Assembly (NCBI GenBank): GCA_963377175.1
Contig: CAUJNA010001233.1
Span: 23,501-87,500 of the forward strand
Reading direction: 5' to 3'
DNA length: 64,000 nt
Source: Effrenium voratum
Lineage: Eukaryota > Sar > Dinophyceae > Suessiales > Symbiodiniaceae
Of the stretch, positions 27,901-40,310 are shown in pieces (within the stretch, counting starts at the first letter, position 1; each line of letters opens with the position of its first letter). The notes under the pieces were generated by a model. The model was not told the DNA's origin. It saw nothing but the letters and a program-made list of their open reading frames with translations, and made no database searches. The position numbers and the translations under genes were made by a program.

Positions 27901-29870
27901 TCCAAACCCAAACTACAGCGCAGTCGGCTGCCGTCGCAAAATAGTGAATCTCCAGTCTTATGAGTTGCCTGGCACGCATAGGCAAACACAGAATACAAAT
28001 CGTTGGTGCTTGCAAGATTTCAACTTGTATTTTCAGTCCTCAAATGCTGTCTGTTATGTATCCTGTGACATGCAGTGCTTGTCTGCATCCGTGCAATGGT
28101 GTCTTTTGTTGCAGCGGCGCAGAGTTCGAAGCAAAGCGCAAAAGAAATCCGAAGCAGAAGCGCTCCAAACGCTTACAGTCGCAGGTTGTTGCAACACATG
28201 CGCCGGTCCGGGCACTGTGCTGGGCGTGCTCGTGTTACAAAACGGCCATGCTCAACCTGGACTGTGACACAGCGCTTGTGGACACAACGACGTGCAACCT
28301 CTGCACCGAAAAAAAGGGAAGAGCAACGTAGTGACGCGACATACAAGCAGGAAGGATGCAAAAAAGCTTATCACTACAAGCCATACTGTAGCGGCTCTGG
28401 ACAGCAACTGAGTGGGTAAAGCGATCTATTGAGGTCCGGGGTGGAGGGTGTGGGGGCGACAACAAGGACATCGCGAAGCAAGCCACTGATCTTTGTGCGG
28501 GCACGTGGCAAAACAGCACAGAGTCAACGTTTGCCAAGACGGGCTTGCGCTGATTGACCATCTAGAGCATCCTGATGGCGTGACGTCTGTCACGCGGCAA
28601 AGGCTTAAAAAGATGAAGGATGTGAGATGCAGAGCGTGCAGTGATTCCGCAAAGTTTGGCATGGAGCAGAACCCGGGACCAATGTAGACAGCGGGCAGAT
28701 GACGGTGACTTTCACAGCAACACAGGTGAGTTGGGACGGATGCTTTTCCGCGAGATTGATTTCCACGCAATTTGAATGTATGCTGTCAGCACGATAGTCA
28801 CTGTAGGAGAAGCGAGTGGCACAGGGCATGTAAACGCGGCCGGGACAGCAGTGCAAGAGAAAGTCGTGAAGTCTTCCACCGCAAGCGCAGGAAGGCCCCA
28901 CGCTGCCACGCTGGCGCATATGCCCCTCAGAGCTGATTGTCAACGTGAAACGCACTTTCAAGCAGAGGTCTTCTCAAAGAAAGGGCATGCTCCTACTGGC
29001 TTGCAGACGGCTTTACAGGGTCCTGAGCCCACCTGAACAAGTCTCATTTGTATGCGATTCCGCTGAACCTCGCGCTTCATTGCTGTTGAGGGCGTGGGGG
29101 ATGTGAGGCTTGCAAGTCGGTTCAAGTCACAAAAGTGCAGTAATTGAATGTATTTGGCAGTACTTGCAATTGAACTTTACTAACTTTACCCTTGCAAAGG
29201 GCGCGTGCTAACAATTTACAGCTTGATGGAGCGCGCATGCTGTTCTTTTGCCTTGATGTGGCATGTGGCGACACGGTGCACGGTAGTTTCGGGTTGCAGG
29301 TGAGGTGAGTTGTGAGCTCATTGAGTTTTGTTGGGCGTGGGTTGGCTCCAACCGCAGCATGTCAGAGATGGGATTTGTTCCCGGCCTGCCAGGCCTAAGC
29401 GGATTCAGCCATAACAGCTTGACTCCAAGGCGATCCAGAAGCTCTTCAGCATGGGTGGCCGGCCAAGTTGTGCCAAGTTGACCTTGTATCTCGTCTCAGA
29501 ACGTATGGGCGAGGTGACAGCCAGAGCGCCACGGAAGTTTGGAAGCGAGCAAGGAGCCTGTTTCGCGGATCTACACGTTTTTTCGCAGAGCTTCTGCCTG
29601 AGGATGAGGCCGGAGAGTGAACTCCAAGTACACATGTACTGACTCACTGACTCTGGGGCTCATTTTTGCCAGGCTGCGATTCCGTGGCCGTCTGCGTTGG
29701 AGACACCCACGATCTGGATACGGGGCCTGCGCCAGCAGCCTTTTTGGGACTGTCACCAGGCGGGAGAGATGCGAATGTCCAAGAGTCTGGTCGTCCACTC
29801 CGCGCATGTCCGCGCATGTCCGCGCATGTCCGCGCATCCGTATCTGAAGCTTCTGAAGCTTAGGCCTGGC
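24959..29870. other. 4.9 kb without a recognised gene
   Basis: Only short ORFs. The stretch at 25090-25200 (LQLRWSLLQEKMKLQFQE) could be a late Aquarius exon or chance. At 28662-28685 a short + frame reads FGMEQNPGP just before a stop. The remainder shows no repeats of note apart from CCGCGCATGT x4 at 29803-29838. Confidence 0.45.
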
Positions 29871-29884
29871 CCTTTGTCCGCAAC

Positions 29885-30292
29885 TTGGAAGCCCACGCAG
29901 AGAAGATCTTGGCTGAGGCCAGCCAAGCAGCCCCTCAGTTACAGAAGGCCTATCCGTACTTATTTGCCAAGGGATCATGGCAGAATTTGTTCCTGTTCCG
30001 GGGGCGCTCCTGGAATGCGGAAGTGTGCGCTGCAATGCCGCAGACCTGCCAACTGCTGCTGCCAGAGATTCCCACCAAGCCTGGACTCCCACTGGTGGTG
30101 CCCAACAACGAAGAGATCGTTTTGTTCCGCTCTGTCAATGGTGCTTATGTAGGGCCCCACAGCGGAGCTGCGAACAACCAGATCAACATCCATTTGACTC
30201 TCAAAGGAGGCAGTGGTGTTACACTCAACATTGCTGGCGAGAGTCGTGAGCTGCAAGCTGGAAAAGCGATTTGCTTTCAGGACGGGGCTTGA
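29885..30292 (+). CDS. aspartyl/asparaginyl beta-hydroxylase-like exon
   Basis: About 135 codons in one open exon. They follow the catalytic domain of AspH-type 2-oxoglutarate/Fe(II) oxygenases: AKGSWQNLFLFRGR, then CAAMPQTCQLL, EIVLFRSVNGAYVGPHSGAANNQ and INIHLTLKGG, ending in AGKAICFQD. The HSG..N motif gives the first iron-binding His, and the HLTL His is the conserved second one. The last part (FDDSFEHxxxN region) is missing and should be in a downstream exon I could not find, so this is either an exon of a gene or a partial copy. Family members hydroxylate Asp/Asn in EGF-like domains or, in protists, unknown substrates. No clear partner exon upstream. Confidence 0.72.
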   Translation: MEAHAEKILAEASQAAPQLQKAYPYLFAKGSWQNLFLFRGRSWNAEVCAAMPQTCQLLLPEIPTKPGLPLVVPNNEEIVLFRSVNGAYVGPHSGAANNQINIHLTLKGGSGVTLNIAGESRELQAGKAICFQDGA

Positions 30293-32110
30293 GAGCGAAC
30301 AGTGTTAGCAATCATGTGTGATCATGCTTGAAGTTGCACAGATGTCAAAAATCGATTCACAAACATGAACCGCTGCCAAACAGCCACGGAAGCAAACAGG
30401 AGAGAAGCGAGGCGAAGAGGTCCTAATCTTGAGCAATGCGAGCGCAGCAGGATTAGAGTTGCCTTGCTTTGACAGGAAGGCAGTGTGCGATAGATACGCC
30501 GAGCAAGACTGAAGCACCACTGCCCGAAAAACTCCACACGGCTTGGCTCGCTCGTCATGGTCCCATGAAATTATTGCGGTAGACCCAGAATCTGGTCTCA
30601 ACACTACTCGAGTGTTGAGCTGCGTGTAAAAGCAAAGGACCAGCTTGCGCGCTATTGGGGACTGTGGTAACACGCTAACTTATGGAGGCGGAGGGACGCC
30701 ACACCAAGTGGTGTATGGACGCCAGCCCAACCAGCCGTTTGCTTCCGTTGCGCGATCCTGCCATGAAGAGCCAAGCACGGGTCGCTCCCGTTAGGGAAAT
30801 CGCATTACAAGTCATGATCAACGTCAACAGCAGCAAGGATAGGTTGCTCCTTGCACACCTTCCCGCAAGCCCTGAGTAAGGATGTAAGTGGTTGGCGAGG
30901 GTCATTAGCAGCCACTGGCGTAGTCCAAATAAAGGCCCAAAGTTGTTGCTCACGCCCACGCTGCATGCAGGAGGCGTGTCTCAACCTTGACAAAGAGAGT
31001 GGCCTGGCAACAGAGCTGTTTGCTCTTGATTTTTAAGAAGCCCCCGAGCATGTGCGTCAAGAACTTCGGAAATCCAAGAAAACCACGCCGAAACTCACAA
31101 GCCAGAATATATGCCAGTCAATCAAGTGTGCGGAGCTGACGTCGTAGATCCATTGTGTGACTATCCCCGCGATGTTGACATAACACTGTACTGCGCCCCA
31201 GCCGCAACACTGGTGGCGAGGCATTCCTTGAAATGCGCTTGGCGTCTTGGAAACTCAATCGGCGACTTGCGCGCCAGCCGCTGCAAAACGAAAGACGGCG
31301 CTGTTGCGTTTTGACTCTGCTTTGAGCAGGGAAGGTGGCAAAGGATATGCTTTGCGTGGCGCAACCTGGCAAGCTCGGAGGTTACCGATGCCACTTGCCT
31401 GATGCCGGGTGTCAGTCGCATCGCCTGGCCGCCCGTGGCACTTTCGCATCCGAGTTGCTCGCCTCGACAGCATCACTTGATCAGTCCTTTGCTTTCTTGA
31501 CAACGCTGCATGAAATGCAGCGTGGTGCCCTCACTCCTGGAGCGGCCAAGCGTCTCCGGGAACGGGGTGGATATCGCGCCGGTCTTGGTCATACTTGACA
31601 CTACGGACACTTACTGACAGACACAGCTGTTACCGCAACACTGGCCTTTTGCAACTACCTGAGGAACGACGACACCCTGAGCGACTACGTGACTCACCTG
31701 ACTTCAACTTATTTCCAACAATACATCACTACGCTGGAACCACGCAGCATACAGCGCAGGTGAGACAACTGGGAGAGCCACCGCCACCTCGCAACTTCAA
31801 CTACGATTCAACTACCTTTCAAGTCGTGCTTACAGACTCAGCGCCTACGAATCTTTCGTGAGACAACTAGGTCTCATTAATCTGACTCAACGCCAATAGA
31901 AGATCCATTGAGCGCACTACAAGCAGTGTAGTACGCACCAATCTTCGGCCTTGTAACTGCGTTACTTTAGAGCCTCCGGCTCAGTCCGCCGACATTGTCC
32001 TCTCCCTTTTCTCCTTCTTCCTCTCTTCCTTGTCTCCCTTGTGTGTTCTGTCGTCCTCTCTCCCTCCCTCTGCTCCCATCCTCCCTATCCCCCCAAGCCT
32101 CTCTCTCCCC
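30293..32110. other. no gene recognised
   Basis: Short ORFs in all frames without family motifs. The last 120 bp are a C/T-rich stretch (CTCTCTCCCTCCC type) leading into the ATGT microsatellite. Confidence 0.5.
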
Positions 32111-32119
32111 AATCTCCCT

Positions 32120-32182
32120 CTCTCGTATGTATGCATGCATGTACATAAGTATGTATGCATGTATGTATGTAATGTATGTATG

Positions 32183-32213
<31 letters not shown>

Positions 32214-32642
32214 TGTAAGCAAGTAAGTAAGTAAGTACGTAAGTAAGTATGTATGTATGTATGTAATGTAATGTAATGTAATGTAATGTAATGTAATGTA
32301 ATGTAATGTAATGTAATGTAATGTAATGTAATGTAATGTAATGTAATGTAATGTAATGTAATGTATGTATGTAATGTATGTATGTAATGTATGTATGTAT
32401 GTATGTATGTATGTATGTATGTATGTATGTATGTATGTATGTATGTATGTATGTATGTATGTATGTATGTATGTATGTATGTATGTGTATGTATGTATGT
32501 ATGTGTATGTAATGTATGTATGTATGTATGTATGTATGTATGTATGTATGTATGTATGTATGTATGTATGTATGTATGTATGTATGTATGTATGTATGTA
32601 TGTATGTATGTATGTATGTATGTATGTATGTATGTATGTATG

Positions 32643-32673
<31 letters not shown>

Positions 32674-32953
32674 TGTAATGTAATGTAATGTAATGTAATG
32701 TAATGTAATGTAATGTAATGTATGTAATGTAATGTAATGTAATGTATGTATGTATGTATGTATGTAATGTATGTATGTATGTATGTATGTATGTATGTAT
32801 GTATGTATGTATGTATGTATGTATGTATGTATGTATGTATGTATGTATGTATGTATGTATGTATGTATGTATGTATGTATGTATGTATGTATGTATGTAT
32901 GTATGTATGTATGTATGTATGTATGTATGTATGTATGTATGTATGTATGTATG

Positions 32954-32984
<31 letters not shown>

Positions 32985-33138
32985 TGTATGTATGTATGTA
33001 TGTATGTATGTATGTATGTATGTATGTATGTATGTATGTATGTATGTATGTATGTATGTATGTATGTATGTATGTATGTATGTATGTATGTATGTATGTA
33101 TGTATGTATGTATGTATGTATGTATGTATGTATGTATG

Positions 33139-33169
<31 letters not shown>

Positions 33170-33321
33170 TGTATGTATGTATGTATGTATGTATGTATGT
33201 ATGTATGTATGTATGTATGTATGTATGTATGTATGTATGTATGTATGTATGTGTATGTATGTATGTATGTATGTATGTATGTATGTATGTATGTATGTAT
33301 GTATGTATGTATGTATGTATG

Positions 33322-33352
<31 letters not shown>

Positions 33353-33404
33353 TGTATGTATGTAATGTATGTAATGTATGTATGTATGTATGTATGTATG
33401 TATG

Positions 33405-33435
<31 letters not shown>

Positions 33436-33499
33436 TGTATGTATGTTGTGTTGTGTATGTATGTATGTATGTATGTATGTATGTATGTATGTATGTATG

Positions 33500-33530
<31 letters not shown>

Positions 33531-33602
33531 TGTAATGTAATGTAATGTAATGTAATGTATGTATGTATGTAATGTATGTATGTATGTATGTATGTATGTA
33601 TG

Positions 33603-33633
<31 letters not shown>

Positions 33634-33708
33634 TGTATGTATGTATGTAATGTATGTATGTATGTATGTATGTATGTATGTATGTATGTATGTATGTATG
33701 TATGTATG

Positions 33709-33739
<31 letters not shown>

Positions 33740-33958
33740 TGTATGTATGTATGTATGTAATGTATGTATGTATGTATGTATGTAATGTAATGTATGTATG
33801 TATGTATGTATGTATGTATGTATGTATGTATGTATGTATGTATGTATGTATGTATGTATGTATGTGTATGTATGTATGTTGTATGTATGTAATGTATGTA
33901 TGTATGTATGTATGTATGTATGTATGTATGTATGTATGTATGTATGTATGTATGTATG

Positions 33959-33989
<31 letters not shown>

Positions 33990-34123
33990 TATATGTATGT
34001 AATGTATGTATGTATGTATGTATGTATGCATGCATGTATGTATGTATGTATGTATGTAATGTATGTATGACATGTATGTATGTATGTATGCATGCATGCA
34101 TTCATGCATGTATGTATGTATTT
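32120..34123. repeat. 2-kb (ATGT)n microsatellite with interspersed (AATGT)n
   Basis: Long pure ATGT arrays (for example 32758-32980) are broken by AATGT pentamers, either single or in runs (32260-32365, 32670-32740, 33525-33560). Occasional GTGT and TTGTGTTG variants. Both strands are free of stops over hundreds of codons, giving artefact ORFs of repeating MYVC or YIHT. Confidence 0.98.
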
Positions 34124-34214
34124 CCCGCAAAAAAAACACGGTTTTTCCAGCGTTTTCGCAAAGAGGACGTCCAAAAACATTGAGTTTTTCCAGATTTTCG
34201 GCAAAAGGATGCAG

Positions 34215-34330
34215 GAAGCCCAAGCCAGCAAAAAAGCCGGCAGGGGGAATCGAGCCTGGGACCCCTGTTTTGCGACACCGGCTCCCCGAAGACTACGTTT
34301 AGTGGAACGTCATCAAATTGCCGCGCGGTA
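34215..34330 (-). repeat. possible tRNA-derived relic
   Basis: On the minus strand, GGCTCGATTCC (B-box/T-loop like, one base off GGTTCGANNCC) is followed by CCCTGCCGGC and a T-run. The T-stem does not pair fully and no full cloverleaf can be drawn, so it is at most a decayed tRNA or SINE head. Confidence 0.3.
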
Positions 34331-34339
34331 CGTGGGGGA

Positions 34340-34412
34340 CCCCCCCCCCCCCCCAAAAACCTACGTAATAGACGTCGGGCGGGGGGGGGTTAGGGGGGGG
34401 GGTATCCTCTAT
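34340..34412. repeat. poly-C and poly-G runs flanking ACGTAATAGACGT
   Basis: A 16-C run followed about 30 bp later by runs of 8-9 G; the two could form a C/G fold-back around a short core. Lengths may be assembly-sensitive. Confidence 0.6.
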
Positions 34413-35340
34413 CCTCTAGCAAGTATCCGACACGCCGAGCAACGTCGGCGGATTTTTCTATAAGGACTACAGTAGAATTGTTGGACAACTACGTTAGTTT
34501 CCAACCCTATACTGTTGAACAACAGGGACACTTTTCCTTTTGAGAAACTCCAATTTGTTGGAGTTACTACAATCCGTAAAACTGAGGGGGCGCCTCGAGC
34601 AACATCTGTAGTGACATGGCTCCTCCGCTTCTTCCTTCAAGGCCTTGAGCACGTTACTGCAACTTCCCACAAAGAGAAACGGCTGCGTGTGAACACCACA
34701 GCCCCCGCGTTTGTCGTATTTGTCAATTCGAGTTCAACGACAGAGAGAGAGAGAGAGAGTCAGTATAAATACACGGCACTGCGAAGCTGAATACACATCT
34801 TCTGGATACCCTACTTCCGCACAGTTGCTACCCCCCGTTTCGCGCGCGGATTGATCCCCAGAATGCGCATGTGGCTCTGGTGACTGTTTGGGGCCATTGG
34901 TACGCCCCACGCGATTGCTGTCAAGACAACAGCCACTTGCGAGCATTAAAGTTTGAAGCACAGATCAGCACGTTTGTCGCGCACAATTTGCGTTTTGATA
35001 TGCGAGGAACGGTTCCTTGGGTTTGGAATTGAGAGATGGAGCTTCATGGATTGCCCCACTTCATTATGGCGGCACAATGAAATTCACTGATAAATGCAAA
35101 GGATCTTTTGGAAACAGACCGCTTCACCTTATGCCACCTCTCAAAGACTTCACGTGCTCATCATGCTGGCCTGGCTCGCATCTCAACGGAAGGACAGCTA
35201 TCTGCATAGCTTAGAGCACAAAGGCGACAGTCTGGATTCTGAGCGGGTGTCCTTGGTGTGCGCCTCAGGGCCAGGCAAAGGGCAATGCGCACTGCGCACT
35301 GCGCACCCCAATTTCGGATTTCGGGACATTCCGCGCTCAG
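34413..35340. other. no gene recognised; (GA)n at 34742-34759
   Basis: A short GA microsatellite and several short ORFs without motifs. Confidence 0.45.
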
Positions 35341-35518
35341 GTGGTACGCGTGCTGCACCCCGACTCACATGTCACCAGCTTCTTGGGCCGCCGCACGGAG
35401 GCGGAGGGCTCGGTGGCTGAGTTCAGCGAGGCCGCGGCCCTGCGCGCGGAGCTTGCCCGGCTGCGCGACCACTACCGACGTCTCGCCGGCACTTCCCGCC
35501 ACTCGCGCGACACGTGAC
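35341..35518 (+). CDS. putative terminal exon of an unidentified gene
   Basis: Starts after a GCTCAG acceptor and is open for 58 codons to TGA at 35516-35518. It is GC-rich with strong third-position GC: VVRVLHPDSHVTSFLGRR, then a charged helix (EAAALRAELARLRDHYRRLA). Composition and acceptor context match the real exons elsewhere in the window, unlike the surroundings. No family recognised; upstream exons not found. Confidence 0.35.
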
Positions 35519-35679
35519 AACTTCTGACATTCTCTTGGACCATATTTTGGCAGTGATGGCATGTGCTTGCCACGTTCAGGCGTGTCGCTCAGCCTTGCGT
35601 TACCATGCGATTTTGGCACTGTCTTTGCAAGCTTGTCTCTGACCCACCCGAGGTGAAGAGCCCTGCAAGGGGCCGCAGC

Positions 35680-36455
35680 CAACTCAAGCTGAAGTCGCTG
35701 CAGCGCAAGAAATGTTTGACTTTCTGAGCAGCGAGTTCAACCCGACTGAAGATGATGATTCACAAGATCCACTGGATGCTATCGTGGTGCTCTCCAACTG
35801 GTATGACCGTGTCTCCAAGGTCAAGAAAGTCTTGGAGCTGGCAGCTGCTCGGCTTGACATGACTATGTGAGCCGCGCCATGCCTGCTGTGCATGTCATGT
35901 GTTCCTTTTATGCCGTTAGATGCCTTTTTCTGCCTTGGTGCGCCAATGTGCTTGTGGTTGCGCCAACCGGTTCTATGTACAATGAGGCCCGGCACCGCTC
36001 CACGCCGATAATTCTGGTGGGTGGCCGGGGGCGCTTGTCGTCGATCCGGGCGGCGGAGCTGGACGGGGAGGCCCACGCCACGCTGGCGCAGCTCCTGGTG
36101 CTGCTGGAGATCCCCGGGGAACTCGGCGCGGCCATCAACTCCAACCGGGTGGTGGCCATCAGCTGCAACGAGTGCCCCACGGAGCAGCTGCGCTTGAAAT
36201 GCGGCTGCGTCGGGAACACCGGCTTCAACGCCGCCTCTTGGCAAATCTTGCAGTGATTCAGTGATATAGCCGTGACATAGCAGTATGACGGCATGCATAT
36301 GCCAGGCATGCTCCAGATCGGGCTAAGGATCGTTTCCTGGAATGGGCAGCGATGCACTTGCCTCCTCTACATCGACCCCGGATGGTGGCAGTGGTCGAAG
36401 AGTCCTACCTTGTGCGCCGCGTTGCTGCGACAGTTCTTGGCCGTCTCTCTGGTTT
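35680..36455 (+). CDS. YdcF-like (DUF218) protein, three putative exons
   Basis: Exon 1 about 35680-35852: LSSEFNP...DPLDAIVVLSNWYDRV then a helix (KKVLELAAARL), the DAIVVLG-type start of DUF218. Exon 2 about 35987-36235: RSTPIILVGGRGRL, GEAHATLAQLL, a LEIPGEL stretch and GNTGFNA, matching the P-IIV-SGG, E, LGVP and NT.EN elements. Exon 3 about 36391-36450: VVEESYLVRRVAATVLG, which may be the V(T)..yH..RA element. Donor of exon 1 would be GC or GA, as in Aquarius. Bacterial relatives are small, often membrane-anchored proteins of poorly defined function; no membrane segment is seen here. Boundaries are approximate and more exons may exist. Confidence 0.5.
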
Positions 36456-38125
36456 TGGTGACACACACGTCCACAACCACTCGCGCCTTGACGATGCTTA
36501 GTGCGCTTCAAGATGCTTCAAGCCTTTTCACCTTGCAGGACTCAAGCCGGGAGCCAAGGACGATGCAGATAAGAGTTCTCAACTCGCGAGATCCAAACGA
36601 AGGGCTGCAGCAGATGATGGAGGCGTAGAAACCGCTGCGCATGCCCTCTATGTCTCGAATCGCCAGGTTCATGGGTCAATGCCAAGTGCGATGTTGCACC
36701 TGATGGCAAGCGAGGTTGTTCGTAGCTCGACAGATGATATTGGCCAGCTCGAGCATGCGGTTTCGGGCATTTGGTCATTTCCTTCAGGTCTGGATGAGTA
36801 CTCCCGTGGAGAAGGCTATCCCAATGACAGCTTATTCCAAGCTTGCCTGACTGAATGCGGTGCCAGGTTCACCTCATTTGTTTCCAAGAGAATTTGTTTT
36901 GGGCGATATCAAGGCGCCGTGGGTCTCAAGATCTTCCCGTTTTGTGTTATGTGTTCCGATATGTTCCGATAGACTCCTAGACATCCAGACAGTTGCCCGC
37001 GCAGGCCACTAGGGAGCTTGCGACGCTCGGCTTCCTATGCCGATTCGTTTAAGATGGGGTCAAGAAGTGGAATATCCGGAGTTTGATGTGAGGTCCGCCG
37101 TTTTTCAGGGCCTGCTTGGCCCGGAGCCAAGTCTCGACGGATCGGCGAGACCCGCACGCACTCTGAGGCGCTGCTCGCGACCTATCCGTGCGCCACGCAG
37201 AGCCGATGGAGAGAGCTGCCGGCGACAGGAGAGTCGAAAGAGAGTGACTGAGAGAAAACGGAAAAAGGGAAAAAGGGCCAGGGTAACATATAGGGTAACT
37301 GTGGAAAGCCAAACCAGAGCACGTCACCGTCAGGCGGCTCTTTTGGCGCTGTGTGGCGCCAAGGCCGGACCCCGCGAAGAGCTGCACTTCGTCTAGCGTG
37401 ATGTCTCGTGTTTTCTTGTTTCTTTTCCTGCTTCGTGTGCTTTTCTTCGCTCTCAATTTCTATTTGCGTTGCAGGGACTTGGATGGCCCGGCTGCTTGGG
37501 CTGTGCCTGAAGCGCCGGGTGAAGCCTGGGGATTCTGGCGTGAGAAGTGTGAAAAAGTGGCGGAGCTACGTGAACCGGCCTCCGGATTTGGGGCAGAGAG
37601 GAAATACCTCGCTACATGCCCTAAGCCGCAACCCAGACAATGGTGCTTGCAGAGCAGAAGGGCATATCTGTGCAGAATAAGCTGGCACAGAGCTTGCCCT
37701 TCTTCAGAAGAAGAGAAGCGTTGGACAGGTAATGTTAGACCTAATTGGAAAAGTACCCTCTATTGTGGCAATTTATTTTCGCAACTCAGGATCTTGTGAC
37801 TGTTTTGGGGTCCTCAGTTGTGGCATGTTTTTGCAGGACGAAATGCCGGGGAAAACATCCTGGCAAACAACGACTGGCAAAAAGAAGTCGGACAAAACAC
37901 GAGCCGACAAATCCGGGCAAACATTGTCAGTGGCCCCCAAGACACCAAATTTAAGATAACTTTACAAAAAGTAAGGGCACACATTCGCGCAACGGGGGTT
38001 AAAGGGGGTTGCCCACAAGAGGCCGGGAGCCTCTTTCAATGTGACTGTTTAAGGGCCTCTTCAGTGTCCAACCTTCTTGGGGGTGAAAAAACGGGCCTTG
38101 GCAATGGGAATCTGAGAGTCAGCCT
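36456..38125. other. no gene recognised
   Basis: Several short ORFs. 37040-37400 is Arg-rich in one frame and Leu/Ser-rich in the others without motif support. Confidence 0.4.
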
Positions 38126-38935
38126 TGGCAATACCAAAGTAGAATTGGCAATACTAAGGTAAGTACTGGGAATTTGAGAGTCAGCCTTGGCAATACTAAA
38201 GTGATTGGCAACACTGAAGCAAGTACTGGGGATGTGAGGGTCAACCTTGGCAATACTAAAGTGGAATTGGCAATACTAAGGTAAGTACTGGGAATTTGAG
38301 AGTCAGCCTTGGCAATACTAAAGTGATTGGCAACACTGAAGCAAGTACTGGGGATGTGAGGGTCTAACAATACTAAGTAAGTACTGGGGAGAGTCAATAA
38401 ATGATTGGCAACTCTGAAGCAAGTACTGGGGATGTGAGGGTCAACCTTGGCAATACTAAAGTGGAATTGGCAATACTAAGGTAAGTACTGGGAATTTGAG
38501 AGTCAGCCTTGGCAATACTAAAGTAATTGGCAACACTGAAGCAAGTACTGGGGATGTGAGGGTCAACCTTGGCAATACTAAAGTGGAATTGGCAATACTA
38601 AGGTAAGTACTGGGAATTTGAGAGTCAGCCTTGGCAATACTAAAGTGATTGGCAACACTGAAGCAAGTACTGGGGATGTGAGGGTCAACCTTGGCAATAC
38701 TAAAGTGGAATTGGCAATACTAAGGTAAGTACTGGGAATTTGAGAGTCAGCCTTGGCAATACTAAAGTGATTGGCAACACTGAAGCAAGTACTGGGGATG
38801 TGAGGGTCAACCTTGGCAATACTAAAGTGGAATTGGCAATACTAAGGTAAGTACTGGGAATTTGAGAGTCAGCCTTGGCAATACTAAAGTGATTGGCAAC
38901 ACTGAAGCAAGTACTGTGGATGTGAGGGTCGTCCC
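38126..38935 (+). repeat. 122-bp tandem repeat made of two diverged 61-bp halves
   Basis: GTAAGTACTGGGAATTTGAG begins at 38159, 38281, 38481, 38603, 38725 and 38847: spacing 122, except one 200-bp step where a partial unit is inserted (38361-38420). Each unit has a second half starting AAGTACTGGGGATGTGAGGG. Both halves share CTTGGCAATACTAAAGTG, so the array grew from a duplicated half-unit. AAGGTAAGTACTGG at each unit start matches a perfect 5' splice site. Confidence 0.95.
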
Positions 38936-40310
38936 AGTGCCCAAAGTGGTGCCGTGTCGCCATGCCGCACATAAGCAAATCAGCGACGCGCGTCTTGCTG
39001 CATCTTCTCCGATACCTCAGCGCATTGGCCATGATCGAGTGCTGGGCCGGTGCCTGCAGGGGTGAAAAGCTTATCCATGGGGTCCTTTTGGTTGATAATA
39101 GACAGGCCCATGGTAAGTCCTGTAGAGTTAGAATAAGGGAGTACCCTTTTCTATCTGTGGTCTATTTTAGTGAGGAGACCCTCACAGCACTGAGCCTGGG
39201 CTGATGAAGCTGAAAGCAATATCCGTTGAAATCGGGCCCCTTTCAGCCCCCTGGCATTGAGGTTTTTGGGACTCTTTCAGGGAGCCAAGGAAGCCATCCA
39301 ATTTTGGATATCCGATTTTCAGAGGGGTAAAACAAACAGGTGGTTCAAAAATCCATTCCATTGTGTATGTGACTGTGACTGTATATGTTTTTGAGGCTCG
39401 GTAACCTTTTGGGGGTTGGTTTTTTCAAAACCAAGAGGAACATCACCATTTGTTTGGATCCCAACATCCCTTCGTTGACACATCCCCTCGTTTTGGCATG
39501 GGAAGGTCATGGCCGCCCCAGCCCAGGTCCAGGCAAGCCACTGAGCATTGGGGTAACCAGTGCAGTTAACCAGGGGAACTGGAAGCACTGGGAACTGGGC
39601 TGCTCTCAGATCCCCCGCTAAAAGTTTAACTTTTAGTGGGTAGTTTATGGAAACTACCACTAAACACTAAAAGGCTAAAACGCTAAGGGGATGGCTGGGA
39701 GCCACCAAGGGAAGAGGCTTGAACAACAACTTAACTCCCTTTTTGGACAACCCTCAGGAAGAAAGCCAGGGTCAAAACTTGAATGTCCTGTTGTCATGGT
39801 TTCGCCTGTGGGAACCCTTACCACACTGATCATGTGTCCGTTCAAGCAACGCCTCCAAACGGTGGATGGCTTCTGTTCGTTCCCTCTTTCCATCCACACA
39901 TGCGTCCAGCTCGTCTTGACACATGTCCGTTGTCCACGGTCCAAACTGCCATGATGTGAGTCATGTTGACGTTCCCTTTGTAGGAACCCTTACCATAGGC
40001 GTCCTTTTAGGGGAAATAAATGGGTTTCCCTGGTAGATGATTAAACCACCAGGTAAACAAGGAATCGAAACCCCTCTATTTTTCTACCCAAACCACCAAA
40101 AAGCACACCTATGACCCTTACCATAGGCGTGTCGAATTCCACTGGGGGTCTATGACCGTCCCTAGCAAGCTCCACACAAGCGGAACTCGTGTTGACCCGG
40201 ACGAAGATTGCAGTCGGCCACTGAAGGATGGGACAAAAATTGTGAGGGGTGAGAACAGTACAAGGCGCATATGCAAGGGCGATCTGCCATGAACTGACAG
40301 ATGGCTTCTG
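38936..40310. other. no gene recognised
   Basis: Contains an imperfect repeat of sequence later seen at 43.29 kb (GTTAGAATAAGG...) and short fold-back pieces; no exon-like segment found. Confidence 0.4.

Noticed and set aside
31967..34231. Minus-strand ORFs of 754, 712 and 706 codons with YIHT repeats, and + strand MYVC ORFs
   Set aside because: Pure translation of the ATGT/AATGT microsatellite; open in every frame because the repeat lacks stops.
37037..37396. Arg/Lys-rich + ORF of 119 codons
   Set aside because: No family pattern and no splice-site context; probably chance in GC-rich DNA.
38126..38935. 122-bp repeats considered as a CRISPR array or a coding repeat protein
   Set aside because: Units are contiguous with no variable spacers, and frames are not maintained across units.
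38940..39060. Minus-strand segment MANALRYRRR as an exon
   Set aside because: No motif, no clear acceptor or donor context.
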